From Achromobacter xylosoxidans A8 (GTDB taxonomy: Bacteria > Pseudomonadota > Gammaproteobacteria > Burkholderiales > Burkholderiaceae_B): a stretch of 64,000 bases of DNA. Made by a program: the position numbers and the translations under genes. The stretch's first letter is position 1. The number at the start of each line of letters is the position of its first letter. Below, piece by piece: positions 45,395 through 54,233 of this stretch. The stretch spans positions 4,340,001-4,404,000 of the forward strand of contig NC_014640.1 of assembly GCF_000165835.1 (NCBI RefSeq). Reading direction: 5' to 3'. The notes below the pieces were generated by a model. The model saw nothing but the letters and a program-made list of their open reading frames with translations, was not told the origin of the DNA and made no database searches.

Positions 45395-45419
45395 CGGCAG
45401 GCCGCGGACTAGCCTGCCG
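45395..45419. terminator. Bidirectional hairpin between convergent genes
   Basis: CGGCAGGC (45395-45402) and GCCTGCCG (45412-45419) form an 8-bp stem with a 9-nt loop, followed by CTTTCGCTT. It lies between the ends of the maleylacetate reductase gene (+) and the Old Yellow Enzyme gene (-). Confidence 0.65.
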
Positions 45420-45426
45420 CTTTCGC

Positions 45427-46539
45427 TTAGCGCTGGCCGAAGCGGGTTTCGCCGAACAGCGCCTTCTGATCCCGCGGCTGCGAGCGCCAGTATTGGCGCG
45501 GCGCGCTGACCTGGCCGCCCAATTGCGCCGCGGCGTGCCAGGGCCAGCGCGGGTCATACAGCATGCCGCGCGCCAGCGCGACCATGTCGGCCTGACCGTG
45601 CTCCAGGATGTCTTCCGCCTGTTGCGCCTCGGTAATCAGGCCCACCGCGATGGTGGGCATGCCCACCTTGCGCTTGATCTCGTCGGCGAACGGCACCTGA
45701 TAATTCGGCCCGGCGGGGATCTTCTGCTGCGGCGAAACGCCGCCGCTGGAGACGTCGATGAACTCGCAGCCCCGTTCCTTCAAGGCCTGCGCCAACACCA
45801 GCGTCTGTTCCAGATCCCAGCCGCCCTCGACCCAATCGGTGGCGGATACGCGCACGCCCAGCGCCACGGACGGCGGCGTGACCTCGCGCAGCGCCTGGAA
45901 GACTTCCAGCGGAAAACGCATGCGGTTCGCAAGCGAGCCGCCGTAGGCGTCGTCGCGCCGGTTCGACAAGGGCGACAGGAACTGGTGCAGCAGATAGCCG
46001 TGCGCAGCGTGCAGCTCGATCGCGTCGAAGCCCAGCCGGATAGCCCGCTGGGCGCTGGCCACGAAGGCGTCGCGGATGCGCGCCAGGCCCGCCGCGTCGA
46101 GCGCATGGGGCGCGGGTTCGGACGCATTGTGCGGCAGCGCCGAGGGCGCCCAGCCCTGCCAGCCGCCAGCCTCGGGCGGGACCAGTTGGCCGCCGTTCCA
46201 GGGCGCGTCGCTGGAAGCCTTGCGGCCCGCGTGGGCGAGCTGTATGCCCAGCTTGATGGGCGCATAGCGGCGGATGGCGGCGACGACGCGGCCGATCGCC
46301 GCCTCGGTTTCGTCGGACCACAGGCCCAGATCTCCCGGGGTGATGCGGCCGTCGGGCTCCACGGCGGTGGCTTCCACGAACAGCAGCGCGGCGCCGGACA
46401 AGGCCAGGTGTCCCAGATGGATCATGTGCCAATCGGTCGCCAGGCCATTTTCAGCCGAGTACTCGCACATGGGCGCGATGACGATGCGGTTGGCCAGCTC
46501 CAGCTGGCCGATGGAGATGGGACTGAAAAGCAGGGACAT
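45427..46539 (-). CDS. Old Yellow Enzyme, YqjM/XenA-class NADPH:flavin oxidoreductase
   Basis: FMN ene-reductase (370 aa) acting on activated C=C bonds or nitro-compounds. The start LFSPISIGQLELANRIVIAPMCEYSAENG has the C25 typical of the YqjM/XenA class; LGIQLAHAGRKASSDAPW, ELHAAHGYLLHQFLSPLSNRRDDAYGGS and VALARGMLYDPRWPW follow. Single gene, read against its neighbours. The physiological substrate is not evident. Confidence 0.92.
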   Translation of the reverse strand: MSLLFSPISIGQLELANRIVIAPMCEYSAENGLATDWHMIHLGHLALSGAALLFVEATAVEPDGRITPGDLGLWSDETEAAIGRVVAAIRRYAPIKLGIQLAHAGRKASSDAPWNGGQLVPPEAGGWQGWAPSALPHNASEPAPHALDAAGLARIRDAFVASAQRAIRLGFDAIELHAAHGYLLHQFLSPLSNRRDDAYGGSLANRMRFPLEVFQALREVTPPSVALGVRVSATDWVEGGWDLEQTLVLAQALKERGCEFIDVSSGGVSPQQKIPAGPNYQVPFADEIKRKVGMPTIAVGLITEAQQAEDILEHGQADMVALARGMLYDPRWPWHAAAQLGGQVSAPRQYWRSQPRDQKALFGETRFGQR

Positions 46540-46645
46540 GCTGGAGCCTCCGGGGCATGGGATGCGAAAGCATAGCGCCCCAACCCGGCTGGCGGCCTGA
46601 ATACCGCAGGCCCGGGCGGGGTCAACCGCAGCCGCGAGCGATGCG

Positions 46646-47416
46646 CTACTGCCCTTCGATCACCGAATCCAGGAACTGGCGCGTGCGCGCCTCTTGGGGC
46701 TGGCTGAACAGCACCGACGATTCGGCGTCCTCGACGATATTGCCCTCGTCGAAGAACAGGGTCCGGTCCGAACTGCGTTCGGCGAACTTCATCTGGTGGG
46801 TCACGATGATCATCGTCATGCTGCGCCGGGCCGACAGGTCGCGCAGGATTTGCAGGATGCCGCCCACCAGTTCCGGGTCCAGCGCCGAGGTCACCTCGTC
46901 AAACAGCATGATGTCGGGACACATGGCCAGCGCGCGCGCGATGCCCACGCGCTGCTTCTGCCCCCCCGACAACTGCGCCGGATAGACGTCGAGCTTGTCG
47001 CCCAGGCCGACCATTTCCAGGTATTCCACGGCGCGTTCGCGCGCCTGGATGCGCGACATGCCCAGCACGTGCAGCGGCGCCTCCATGGCGTTGGCCAGCG
47101 CCGTCATGTGCGGGAACAGGTTGAAGTGCTGGAACACCATGCCGATCTTGCCGCGGACCTTGCGCAGATGGTCCGAATTGGGCCCGGCGGGGCGGCCCTG
47201 GGCGTCGGTCCACATGGGCACGCCATCGATCTCGATGTCGCCGCTGGTGGGCCGGTCCAACGTCATCAGCACGCGCAGCAGGGTGGACTTGCCCGAGCCC
47301 GAAGGGCCGATCACGGCCACGGTCTGGCCCGACGGGATCTCCAGGTTGATGCCGCGCAGCACCTCCAGATCGCCGTACTGCTTGCGCAGGTTCTTGATGC
47401 TTACGCTGGCGCTCAT
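46646..47416 (-). CDS. ehuA: Polar amino acid/ectoine ABC transporter ATPase
   Basis: Cytoplasmic ATP-binding subunit (256 aa): Walker A GPSGSGKST (37-45 region), Q-loop MVFQHFNLFPHMTAL, signature LSGGQKQRVGIARAL and Walker B IMLFDEVTSALDPE. The insert WTDAQGRPAGPNSDHLRK between Walker A and the Q-loop is typical of EhuA. The start overlaps the ehuD stop (ATGA). Last gene of the ehuB-C-D-A order on the minus strand. Confidence 0.88.
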   Translation of the reverse strand: MSASVSIKNLRKQYGDLEVLRGINLEIPSGQTVAVIGPSGSGKSTLLRVLMTLDRPTSGDIEIDGVPMWTDAQGRPAGPNSDHLRKVRGKIGMVFQHFNLFPHMTALANAMEAPLHVLGMSRIQARERAVEYLEMVGLGDKLDVYPAQLSGGQKQRVGIARALAMCPDIMLFDEVTSALDPELVGGILQILRDLSARRSMTMIIVTHQMKFAERSSDRTLFFDEGNIVEDAESSVLFSQPQEARTRQFLDSVIEGQ

Positions 47417-48084
47417 CGCTTTCCTCCATATCGTTGCAGGCGGGCCTCCAGGCCGCGCACGCCCCAGGCCGCCACTAGGCTCAGCGCCAGGAACAGCAGG
47501 CCCACCAGGGTCAGGGGCTCGGTGTAGCGGAACGTCGCCGAGCCGATCATCTTGCTTTGCTGCAGCAGTTCCACCACGGTGATCGCCGACAGCAGCGGCG
47601 TGTCCTTGAACATGGCGACCAGGTAGTTGCCCAGCGCCGGCACCACCGGCGGAATCGCCTGCGGCAGCACCACGCCCACCGCCGTGCGCCAGCGCGACAT
47701 GTTCAGCGCGGTGGCAGCCTCCCATTGGCCGCGCGGCACCGCCTCGATGCCGGCACGGTAGACCTCGGCGCAATAGGTCGCGTAGTGCAGGCCCAGCGCG
47801 GCGATGCCGGTGGCCAGCGGCGACAGCCGCACGCCGGTCAGGGGCAGGACGTAGAACAGGAAGTACATCTGCACCAGCAAGGGCGTGCTGCGCACGAACT
47901 CGATCACGAAAGCCGTGGGCAGCGACACGATGCGCAGGCGCGAACGCCGCAACAGCGCCAGCGCCAGGCCGAGCGTGACGGCCACCAGCATGCCCAGCAC
48001 GGTGGCCTGGATCGTGATGAGCAGCGCGGAGCCCAGCGTGGGCAGGATTTCCAGGGCGAAGGACCAATCGAATACCGGCTTCAT
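47413..48084 (-). CDS. ehuD: Ectoine/hydroxyectoine-type ABC permease
   Basis: Inner-membrane permease (223 aa) of the HisMQ family with about five helices. The coupling loop EAATALNMSRWRTAVGVVLPQAIPPVVPALGN contacts the ATPase, and FVIEFVRSTPLLVQMYFLFYVLP and FKDTPLLSAITVVELL are family blocks. It overlaps both ehuC and ehuA by four bases, a tightly coupled operon. Confidence 0.86.
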   Translation of the reverse strand: MKPVFDWSFALEILPTLGSALLITIQATVLGMLVAVTLGLALALLRRSRLRIVSLPTAFVIEFVRSTPLLVQMYFLFYVLPLTGVRLSPLATGIAALGLHYATYCAEVYRAGIEAVPRGQWEAATALNMSRWRTAVGVVLPQAIPPVVPALGNYLVAMFKDTPLLSAITVVELLQQSKMIGSATFRYTEPLTLVGLLFLALSLVAAWGVRGLEARLQRYGGKR

Positions 48085-48734
48085 CGCACGCGCACCTTGC
48101 GTTCCAGCAGCCGCACGCCGGCCGTGATCAGCAGGGCCACGGCAAAGTACATCAGCAGCATCAGGGTGAAGATCTCGGTGGTGCGCAAGGTCTCGCTGCG
48201 CAGCAACTGGCCGCGGAAAGTCAGGTCGGTGATGGTGATGAGGGACACCAGCGCGGTGTTCTTCAGCAGTTCGATCAGCAGGTTGCCGGCCGGCGGCAGC
48301 ATGGCCGGCACGGCCTGCGGCACCACGATGCGGCGCATGATCTGGCCGCGCGTCAGGTTCAGCGCGACGCCGGCTTCGCGCTGGCCCGGCGGCACCGCGC
48401 GGATCGCGCCGCGCACCACTTCCGCGCCATAGGCGCCGGCATTCAGCGCCAGCACCACGATGCCCACCAGCATGGCGGGCAGTTGCACGCCGAACAGCGG
48501 CAGCACGAAATAGAACCAGAACAGCTGCACCAGGGCCGAGGTGCCGCGGAACACCTCGACGTAGACCGCCGCGATCCAGCGCAAGGGACGCAGGGACGAC
48601 AGGCGCCCGATGCCCGCGGCCAGCGCCAGCGGGACGGCCAGCACCACCGCGCCGGCCATGATCTCAAGCGTGACCGCCAGCCCTTGCAGCAGTGGCGGCA
48701 CGAGCTCGGCGAAATGCTCGGATATCAACCGCAT
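48081..48734 (-). CDS. ehuC: Ectoine/hydroxyectoine-type ABC permease
   Basis: Inner-membrane permease (217 aa) partner of EhuD. Family blocks are YVEVFRGTSALVQLFWFYFVLP, GAYGAEVVRGAIRAVPPGQREAGVALNLTRGQIMRRIVVPQAVPAMLPPAGN and LLKNTALVSLITITDLT. It begins 9 bp after the ehuB stop. Confidence 0.86.
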   Translation of the reverse strand: MRLISEHFAELVPPLLQGLAVTLEIMAGAVVLAVPLALAAGIGRLSSLRPLRWIAAVYVEVFRGTSALVQLFWFYFVLPLFGVQLPAMLVGIVVLALNAGAYGAEVVRGAIRAVPPGQREAGVALNLTRGQIMRRIVVPQAVPAMLPPAGNLLIELLKNTALVSLITITDLTFRGQLLRSETLRTTEIFTLMLLMYFAVALLITAGVRLLERKVRVR

Positions 48735-48743
48735 GCGCCCCCC

Positions 48744-49652
48744 TTACTGGCCGGCGCACAGCTTGGCGGCCGTGACTCCCTTGGGCAGCTCCTGCGGGGT
48801 GAAGCCGAAGGGCGCCACCAGCTTCTGGTGTTCTTCGGTACCGATGAACTTGGCCAATTCAGCGTTGAAAGCGTCGGCAAAAGCCTTGTCGTCGGAACGG
48901 AAAGCATAGGCGCCGTAGCCGCGCACATCCTTGCCGTCGATGACGGGGTCCTTGAACGGATCGGCCTTCTCCAGGCCGCTGGCCGCGCTGGTCTTGCCCA
49001 TCAAGTCGTTGACCGTGAGCGCCGTGGCCGCGTAGGCGTCGGCGCGCCCGGCCTGCACGCCGGACAGCGCGCTGACCGCGTCGGGAAACACCACCACTTG
49101 CGCCGGCGGCACCTTGATCTTGGAGGCGTACTCCGCTTCGATCGCGCCCACCACCACGCCCAGCTTGGCGTCGGGATTCTTCATCACGTCTTCGTAGCTG
49201 TGCAGGTTCTTGGGATTGCCCTGCTTGACCAGGAAGGACTGGCCGACGCCATAGGTGGGGTCGGAGAACGCCACCTGCTGGCAGCGTTCGGGGGTGACGT
49301 ACATGCCCGCCGCGATGATGTCGAAACGCTTGGCCTGCAGACCCGGAATAAGGGAGCCGAACTCGGTCAGGACGCCCTCCACCTCGTTGATACCCATGCG
49401 CTTGAGCACTACCCGCGCGATCTCCACGGACTCGCCCGTGACCTTGGCTTCCTTGCTGTCCATGTAGGCGAAAGGCGCTTCGTTGGCGTAGCCGATGCGT
49501 ATCTTGCCGGCGGCCTTGGCGGCCTCCAGGGTGGACGCCGCGGCGGGTGCGCTCGCGGCCGGCGCAGCCTTGTCGGACCCCGAGTCGGAACATGCCGCCA
49601 GCACCCCCAGGCTCAAGGCGGCAAGCAAACGTCTGGATCGGATCAGGCTCAT
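48744..49652 (-). CDS. ehuB: Ectoine/hydroxyectoine-binding lipoprotein
   Basis: Type II periplasmic binding protein (302 aa) anchored as a lipoprotein: signal with lipobox LAAC near residue 21. EhuB-like pieces are IRIGYANEAPFAYMD, VLTEFGSLIPGLQAKRFDIIAAGMYVTPERCQQVAFSDPTYGVG, VFPDAVSALSGVQAGRADAYA, PVIDGKDVRGYGAYAF and IGTEEHQKLVAPFGFTPQELP. The substrate call (ectoine and hydroxyectoine) is by resemblance; no eutABCDE degradation genes are adjacent, so uptake as osmoprotectant or catabolism encoded elsewhere is possible. AGGAG precedes the ATG; the upstream 100 bp is markedly AT-rich. Confidence 0.86.
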   Translation of the reverse strand: MSLIRSRRLLAALSLGVLAACSDSGSDKAAPAASAPAAASTLEAAKAAGKIRIGYANEAPFAYMDSKEAKVTGESVEIARVVLKRMGINEVEGVLTEFGSLIPGLQAKRFDIIAAGMYVTPERCQQVAFSDPTYGVGQSFLVKQGNPKNLHSYEDVMKNPDAKLGVVVGAIEAEYASKIKVPPAQVVVFPDAVSALSGVQAGRADAYAATALTVNDLMGKTSAASGLEKADPFKDPVIDGKDVRGYGAYAFRSDDKAFADAFNAELAKFIGTEEHQKLVAPFGFTPQELPKGVTAAKLCAGQ

Positions 49653-49743
49653 GGCAGTTTCTCCTGTATTTATTTCGAGGTATATGGATTCACTAAAAAT
49701 AATACGCTATTAAATGATTTCTACACGAATGATGTGTTCGAAA

Positions 49744-49767
49744 AAAAGCAGGCCGCAGCCTGCTTTT
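49744..49767. terminator. Bidirectional rho-independent terminator
   Basis: AAAAGCAGGC and GCCTGCTTTT (49744-49767) form a 10-bp stem with a 4-nt loop, with A-tract on one side and T-tract on the other. It lies between the branched-chain binding protein gene and the ehu promoter, both read on the minus strand. It is not directly at a stop codon, so it may insulate ehu from upstream read-through. Confidence 0.75.
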
Positions 49768-49828
49768 CGATCCGTCGCCCTATGAGAGGTCAGGACAAGT
49801 TACGAATGGTAGACGTCTATGTCCCCAC

Positions 49829-50983
49829 TTACTCCGCGTAGGAAAAACGGCCGTTCTTGACGATGCCCATGACTCGGGCGCGCTCGTCGAAGCCTTGGTG
49901 GTTGTCCTTGGTGATATTCAGGACGCCATTGGGCACAACCAGATCACGCGTGTTTTCCAGGGCGTCGCGCAGCGCCGCGCGGAACTCCGGGGTGCCGGGC
50001 TTGGCGCCAGTTTTCAGCGCCCGCGCCACCGCCGAATCCAGCAACATCCAGGCGCCATAGGCGTCGCCCGCGAACTGGGTCAGCGTGTTGGCGCCGTAGC
50101 GGGCTTCGTACTTGTCGGCGAAGGCCACCGCCACCTTCTTGACCGGGTTGTCGTCCGGCAGCTCGCGCGCCACCACGCCGGGGCCGGTGGGGAACAAGGT
50201 GCCTTCCACGTCCGCGCCCCCGACCTGCAGGAACTCCAGCGTGCCGATGCCATGCGTCTGGTAGATGGCGCCGGTGTAGCCGCGTTCCAGCAGCGTCTTC
50301 TGCGGCAAGGCGGAAGGCGTGCCGGCGCCGGCGATCAGCACGGCGTCGGGCTTGGCGGCGATGACCTTCAGCACCTGTCCCACCACCGACGCGTCGGTGC
50401 GCTGGAAGCGTTCCTGCGCCACGATCTTCAGGTCGGTCCCGGCAGCGGCGGTGAACTCCTTCCACCAGCTGTCGCCGTAGGAATCCGCGAAGCCGATGAA
50501 AGCCACGTTCGTCAGGCCCTTCTTCTTCATGTCCGCGACCAGCGCGGTGGCCATCAACGAATCGTTCTGCGGCATCTTGAAGGCCCAGGCGCGTTTCGGA
50601 TCCGACAGCGGCTCGACGATGACGCTGGACGCGGCCAGCGCGATCATGGGCGTGCCGGTCTCGGCCAGCACGTCCAGGCCCGCCAGTGCCGCAGCCGTGG
50701 TATTGGGGCCGACGATGGCGTCGACCTTGTCTTCCGAGGTCAGCTTGCGCATGTTCTTCACCGCCCTGCTGACGTCGGTGCCGTCGTCCAGCACCACGTA
50801 GCGGGCCGGCTCGCCGCCCAGCGTGGCGGGCCACAGGCGGATCGCGTTATTGGTCTGGATGCCGATGGCGGCGGCCGGGCCGGTCGTGGACACGTCCACG
50901 CCGATGACGATTTCGGCGTGGGCGGACAAGGCGGGGACGGCCAGCGCGACAGCGCAGGCGTAGCGGACGAGCTTGTAAGACAT
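49829..50983 (-). CDS. Branched-chain amino acid ABC-type binding protein (LivK family)
   Basis: Secreted type I binding protein (384 aa) with signal peptide (ACAVALAVPALSAHA-E). Family blocks are IVIGVDVSTTGPAAAIG, YVVLDDGTDVSRAVKNMRKL, DAIVGPNTTAAALAGLDVLAE and FIGFADSYGDSWWKEF. No permease or ATPase is adjacent; it may share the livFGM-type transporter at 61970-64000 or another one. The true ligand could be an amino acid, aromatic acid or amide. Confidence 0.9.
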   Translation of the reverse strand: MSYKLVRYACAVALAVPALSAHAEIVIGVDVSTTGPAAAIGIQTNNAIRLWPATLGGEPARYVVLDDGTDVSRAVKNMRKLTSEDKVDAIVGPNTTAAALAGLDVLAETGTPMIALAASSVIVEPLSDPKRAWAFKMPQNDSLMATALVADMKKKGLTNVAFIGFADSYGDSWWKEFTAAAGTDLKIVAQERFQRTDASVVGQVLKVIAAKPDAVLIAGAGTPSALPQKTLLERGYTGAIYQTHGIGTLEFLQVGGADVEGTLFPTGPGVVARELPDDNPVKKVAVAFADKYEARYGANTLTQFAGDAYGAWMLLDSAVARALKTGAKPGTPEFRAALRDALENTRDLVVPNGVLNITKDNHQGFDERARVMGIVKNGRFSYAE

Positions 50984-51255
50984 GACAGCAGTTCTCGGCG
51001 AAGTTTGAGCAGATGCCCGTATTTTGCCTGATGGGCGCGCGCCGCCTTGCGACGCGCATCAAGCAGTCGCGCTGCAAGACCAGCGGTTACATAGGCTTGC
51101 CGTTGCGCGCAGACGCTTTCCGCGCCTAGCGCCCATGCCCGCCGTATCATCGGTCATGCCAACCCAGGCAATGCGCTCCGCTCCCAGCCGGCGGCCCGCG
51201 CCCTCCCACACCGGCCGCGCTCGCGACGGGCGCGGCCCTACTACAGGAGTCACGC

Positions 51256-51681
51256 ATGAAGAAAACCGCAACCGCCCACTGGTCCGGCGACCTGAAGACC
51301 GGCAAGGGCACCATCTCCACGCAGAGCGGCGCGCTCAAGGAACAGGCCTACGGCTTCAATACCCGCTTCGGCGACACCCCGGGCACCAACCCCGAGGAGC
51401 TGCTGGGCGCGGCCCACGCCGGCTGCTTCACCATGGCCCTGTCGAACATCCTGGCGGAAGCAGGCATGGTCGCGCAAAGCCTGGACACCAAGGCCGAGGT
51501 CACGCTGGACAAGGTGGACGATGGCTTCTCGATCACTGCCGTCCACCTGACCGTGGAAGCCGTCATCCCCGGCGCCAGCGCCCAGGCCTTCGAGGACGCC
51601 GCCCGCAAGGCCGAGAAAGGATGCCCGGTGTCCAAGGTTCTCAACGCCAAGATCTCCATGGACGCGAAGCTCAAGTCCTGA
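51256..51681 (+). CDS. OsmC-family peroxiredoxin
   Basis: Thiol peroxidase (141 aa) that reduces organic hydroperoxides. The two catalytic cysteines are C57 (AAHAGCFTMAL) and C123 (EKGCPVSKVLN), with the Arg and Glu of ARFGDTPGTNPEELLGA nearby (residues 37-49). This is the OsmC rather than the Ohr subgroup by its N-terminal KTATAHWSGDLKTGKG. A good ACAGGAG site precedes the ATG. The 272-bp upstream gap has no other feature I can support. Confidence 0.92.
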   Translation: MKKTATAHWSGDLKTGKGTISTQSGALKEQAYGFNTRFGDTPGTNPEELLGAAHAGCFTMALSNILAEAGMVAQSLDTKAEVTLDKVDDGFSITAVHLTVEAVIPGASAQAFEDAARKAEKGCPVSKVLNAKISMDAKLKS

Positions 51682-51778
51682 TCCCGCTGCGGCCCAGGGC
51701 CCGTCCGGCGAGGGCGGCGCCATTGGGCCAGCCTATCCCCTGCTTGCCCAAAATCAATTTGACGCTCCGCCCCTGCGA

Positions 51779-51800
51779 GAGAATGATGAGAATCATTCTC
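51779..51800. promoter_or_regulatory. Fur-type operator directly upstream of mntH
   Basis: GAGAATGAT (51779-51787) and ATCATTCTC (51792-51800) form a perfect 9-bp inverted repeat with a 4-bp spacer. In either of two overlapping registers it matches 15 of 19 positions of the Fur consensus. It directly abuts the Shine-Dalgarno AGGAG (51801-51805) of mntH, so a bound repressor would cover the promoter/start region. MntR or Mur are alternatives to Fur. Confidence 0.8.
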
Positions 51801-51810
51801 AGGAGCGAGC

Positions 51811-53100
51811 ATGAGCCAATTCATCTACGCGATATCCGGCGGCAGGACCGCGCTGGCGCAGGACGTGCAGGTGTCGGCGGGACTGCGCCGCATCGCTGGC
51901 CCGGGCATCCTGGTGGCCGTGGGCTATATCGATCCGGGCAACTGGGCCACCGACATCGCCGGCGGCAGCGGCTTCGGCTATGGGCTGCTGCTGGTTGTGG
52001 TCATCTCGGCCCTGCTGGCGCTGGGCTTCCAGATCCTGGTGTCGCGCCTGGCGCTGGCTACCGGCCAGGACCTGGCCACGCTGACGGCCCGGCACCTGTC
52101 GCCGCGCCTGGCCAGGACGGCCTGGCTGGCCGGCGAGGCGGCAATCCTGGCAACTGCCCTTGCCGAGCTCATCGGCGGCGCGATCGCGCTGCGCCTGCTC
52201 TTCGGACTGCCGCTGATCGCGGGCGTCGCGGTCACCGGCGTCGGCACCTTCGCCGTGCTGGCGTTGACCCGCGGCAACGCCGACAAGCATGAACGCTTCA
52301 TTGCCCTGCTGCTGTCGGTGGTCGCCATGTCCTTCGTGTTCCTGCTGTTCAAGGCCAATCCGGCCTGGACCGAAGTGGCGCACGGCGTCACCCAGACCGG
52401 CCGGGCGCTGCGCGACCCGCAGGGCTTCCTGATCGCGCTGGGCATACTCGGCGCCACCCTGATGCCGCACAACCTGTACCTGCATTCGGGCTCGCTGGCC
52501 CAGCGCGCGCAGCAACTGCCGCCCGCCGCGCGCGACCTGGCCATGCGCGTGGCGCGCAACGACACCATCGTGTCGCTGGGCCTGGCGATGCTGATCAACG
52601 CCGCCATCATGATCGTCGCCGCCGCATCGCTGTCGGGTTCGGGACTGATCGTCTCCAGCCTGGACGACGCGCATGCCGTGATCGGCCAGACGCTGGGCGT
52701 GGGCGCGGCCATTGTGTTCGCCGTGGCGCTGTATGCCGCGGGCCAAAGCTCCACCATCACCGGCGTGCTGGCCGGACGCATTCTGTCCAACGGTTTCCAG
52801 ATCCGCCAGGGCTGGTCCGACCGGCGCCGCGCGCTTGCAACCCGGTTGCTGGCGGGCGCGGCGGCGGTCGGCCTGTTGGCGTTCACCGGCGGCCAGGACC
52901 CCGACAGCCTGCTGGTGCTGAGCCAGGTCATCCTGAGCCTGGCCCTGCCCTTTGCGCTCGGCCCGCTGGTGCTGCTGGCCTGCCGCAAGAGCCTGATGGG
53001 CAAGTACGTGTTGCGCGGCGCCTGGGCCTGGGCGGCGATTGCGGCCACGGTCGGTATCCTGCTGCTGGACGGCTATCTGGTGGCTGACATGCTGGTCTGA
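51811..53100 (+). CDS. mntH: NRAMP-family Mn(II)/Fe(II) transporter
   Basis: Proton-coupled divalent metal importer (429 aa) with eleven predicted helices. The two metal-site motifs are DPGNW (41-45, GYIDPGNWATDIAG) and MPHN (in LGATLMPHNLYLHSGSLAQR). GQSSTITGVLAGRI in the middle is the conserved transport loop. Operator 51779-51800 just before the gene predicts repression by metal. The 3' end overlaps the convergent LysR gene by 28 bp. Confidence 0.95.
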   Translation: MSQFIYAISGGRTALAQDVQVSAGLRRIAGPGILVAVGYIDPGNWATDIAGGSGFGYGLLLVVVISALLALGFQILVSRLALATGQDLATLTARHLSPRLARTAWLAGEAAILATALAELIGGAIALRLLFGLPLIAGVAVTGVGTFAVLALTRGNADKHERFIALLLSVVAMSFVFLLFKANPAWTEVAHGVTQTGRALRDPQGFLIALGILGATLMPHNLYLHSGSLAQRAQQLPPAARDLAMRVARNDTIVSLGLAMLINAAIMIVAAASLSGSGLIVSSLDDAHAVIGQTLGVGAAIVFAVALYAAGQSSTITGVLAGRILSNGFQIRQGWSDRRRALATRLLAGAAAVGLLAFTGGQDPDSLLVLSQVILSLALPFALGPLVLLACRKSLMGKYVLRGAWAWAAIAATVGILLLDGYLVADMLV

Positions 53101-54032
53101 ACCCAGGACTGGCCGGTGGCCTCGCCGCGCGGCGCCGCGCCGCGGCGGAGCTCGATGGCCTCCCGCAACATGCCGATGATGGCCCGGGTCTTCCGTGGCA
53201 ACGGCCTTTGCGGCGGCGTCAGCGCGGTGACCGGCAGCGAACGCATCCGATGGTCGGACAGCAGGCGCACCAGCCTGCCGGACGCCAGCTCCGCAGCGCA
53301 AGCGGGCTGCTGCACGACTCCGATACCGCCCGCTCCCAGAATGATGTCGAACATCGCGCGCCAATGCGTGGTGGTGACGGCCGTGCGGATTGCCGCTGGC
53401 CGGCTTTCGCCCGCGGCATCCATCATGGGCAAGGCCTTGTTCTGGAAAGCGTCCTTGACGCGGATGAAGGGATGCCTGGCGAGATCCTGCCTGTTGAGGA
53501 CCGGGCCGTACCGGTCTAGATATTCGGGCGTGGCCACCAGCACGTGGTCCACCTCTCCCAGCGGATAGGCAAGATAGCGCCCGTCGCCGGCGCTCCCCAG
53601 GCGAATCGAAAGATCGACCCCTTCGACGGCCGGATCCACGGCCGCGTCGTTGAGGATCAGATCCATCAGCAGGCCCGGGTGTTCGTTCCGCGCCGCGATC
53701 AACGTAGGAACCACAACCTTTTCGCCGTAGCAATGGGCGGCGGCGATCCGCAGCGTGCCGCCGATCTCCTGGCCCGTCGCCCAGACGGCCTCGGCCGCCT
53801 CGGCTGCCGAAGCCAGCAAGCCCTGGCTGCGTTCGTAGAAGATTCTGCCCGCTTCGGTGCACTTGAGCGCGCGTCCCGTGCGCAACAGCAAGGTGGCGCC
53901 CAGGAAGCGCTCGAGTTTCTCGATGCGTTCGCTCACCGCTGGCTGCCCCATGCCCAGGTCGCGGGCGGCGCCCGACATCGTCTCGCGTTCGACGACGCGG
54001 ACGTAGATGCGCATCGCTGCCAAAAGATCCAT
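53073..54032 (-). CDS. LysR-family regulator
   Basis: LysR protein of 319 residues from ATG 54032 (MDLLAAMRIYVRVVERETMSGAARDLGMGQPAVSERIEKLERFLG, helix-turn-helix); ATG 54038 is equally possible. Effector domain from about 92 (LRIAAAHCYGEKVVVPTLIA). No catabolic gene is coupled to it: mntH converges on its 3' end and another LysR gene diverges from its 5' end, so its target is not obvious. Confidence 0.9.
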   Translation of the reverse strand: MDLLAAMRIYVRVVERETMSGAARDLGMGQPAVSERIEKLERFLGATLLLRTGRALKCTEAGRIFYERSQGLLASAAEAAEAVWATGQEIGGTLRIAAAHCYGEKVVVPTLIAARNEHPGLLMDLILNDAAVDPAVEGVDLSIRLGSAGDGRYLAYPLGEVDHVLVATPEYLDRYGPVLNRQDLARHPFIRVKDAFQNKALPMMDAAGESRPAAIRTAVTTTHWRAMFDIILGAGGIGVVQQPACAAELASGRLVRLLSDHRMRSLPVTALTPPQRPLPRKTRAIIGMLREAIELRRGAAPRGEATGQSWVQTSMSATR

Positions 54033-54165
54033 ACCCATCCCGAAATTCCACCCGCCGCCCCCCAACGTGCATGCATGCGCAAGCCGGGGACTTTGGAGTG
54101 CGCCCGCTTTCGCAATCCTGCGCAACCGCCGCAGCACTCCCAGGGCGCATTCTAGGGATGCCTAC

Positions 54166-54214
54166 GTAAACCGAAAAGCCAAAATTCTCTTATCATCGTT
54201 TCCGTTTGGTTTAC
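54166..54214. promoter_or_regulatory. Inverted repeat between two divergent LysR genes
   Basis: GTAAACC (54166-54172) and GGTTTAC (54208-54214) are perfect 7-bp arms separated by 35 bp; AAACCGAAA and TTTCCGTTT extend the symmetry imperfectly. The repeat lies 20-70 bp ahead of the LysR gene at 54234, a likely autoregulatory site. Confidence 0.5.
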
Positions 54215-54233
54215 ACATAAACGGCGGTGGTCC

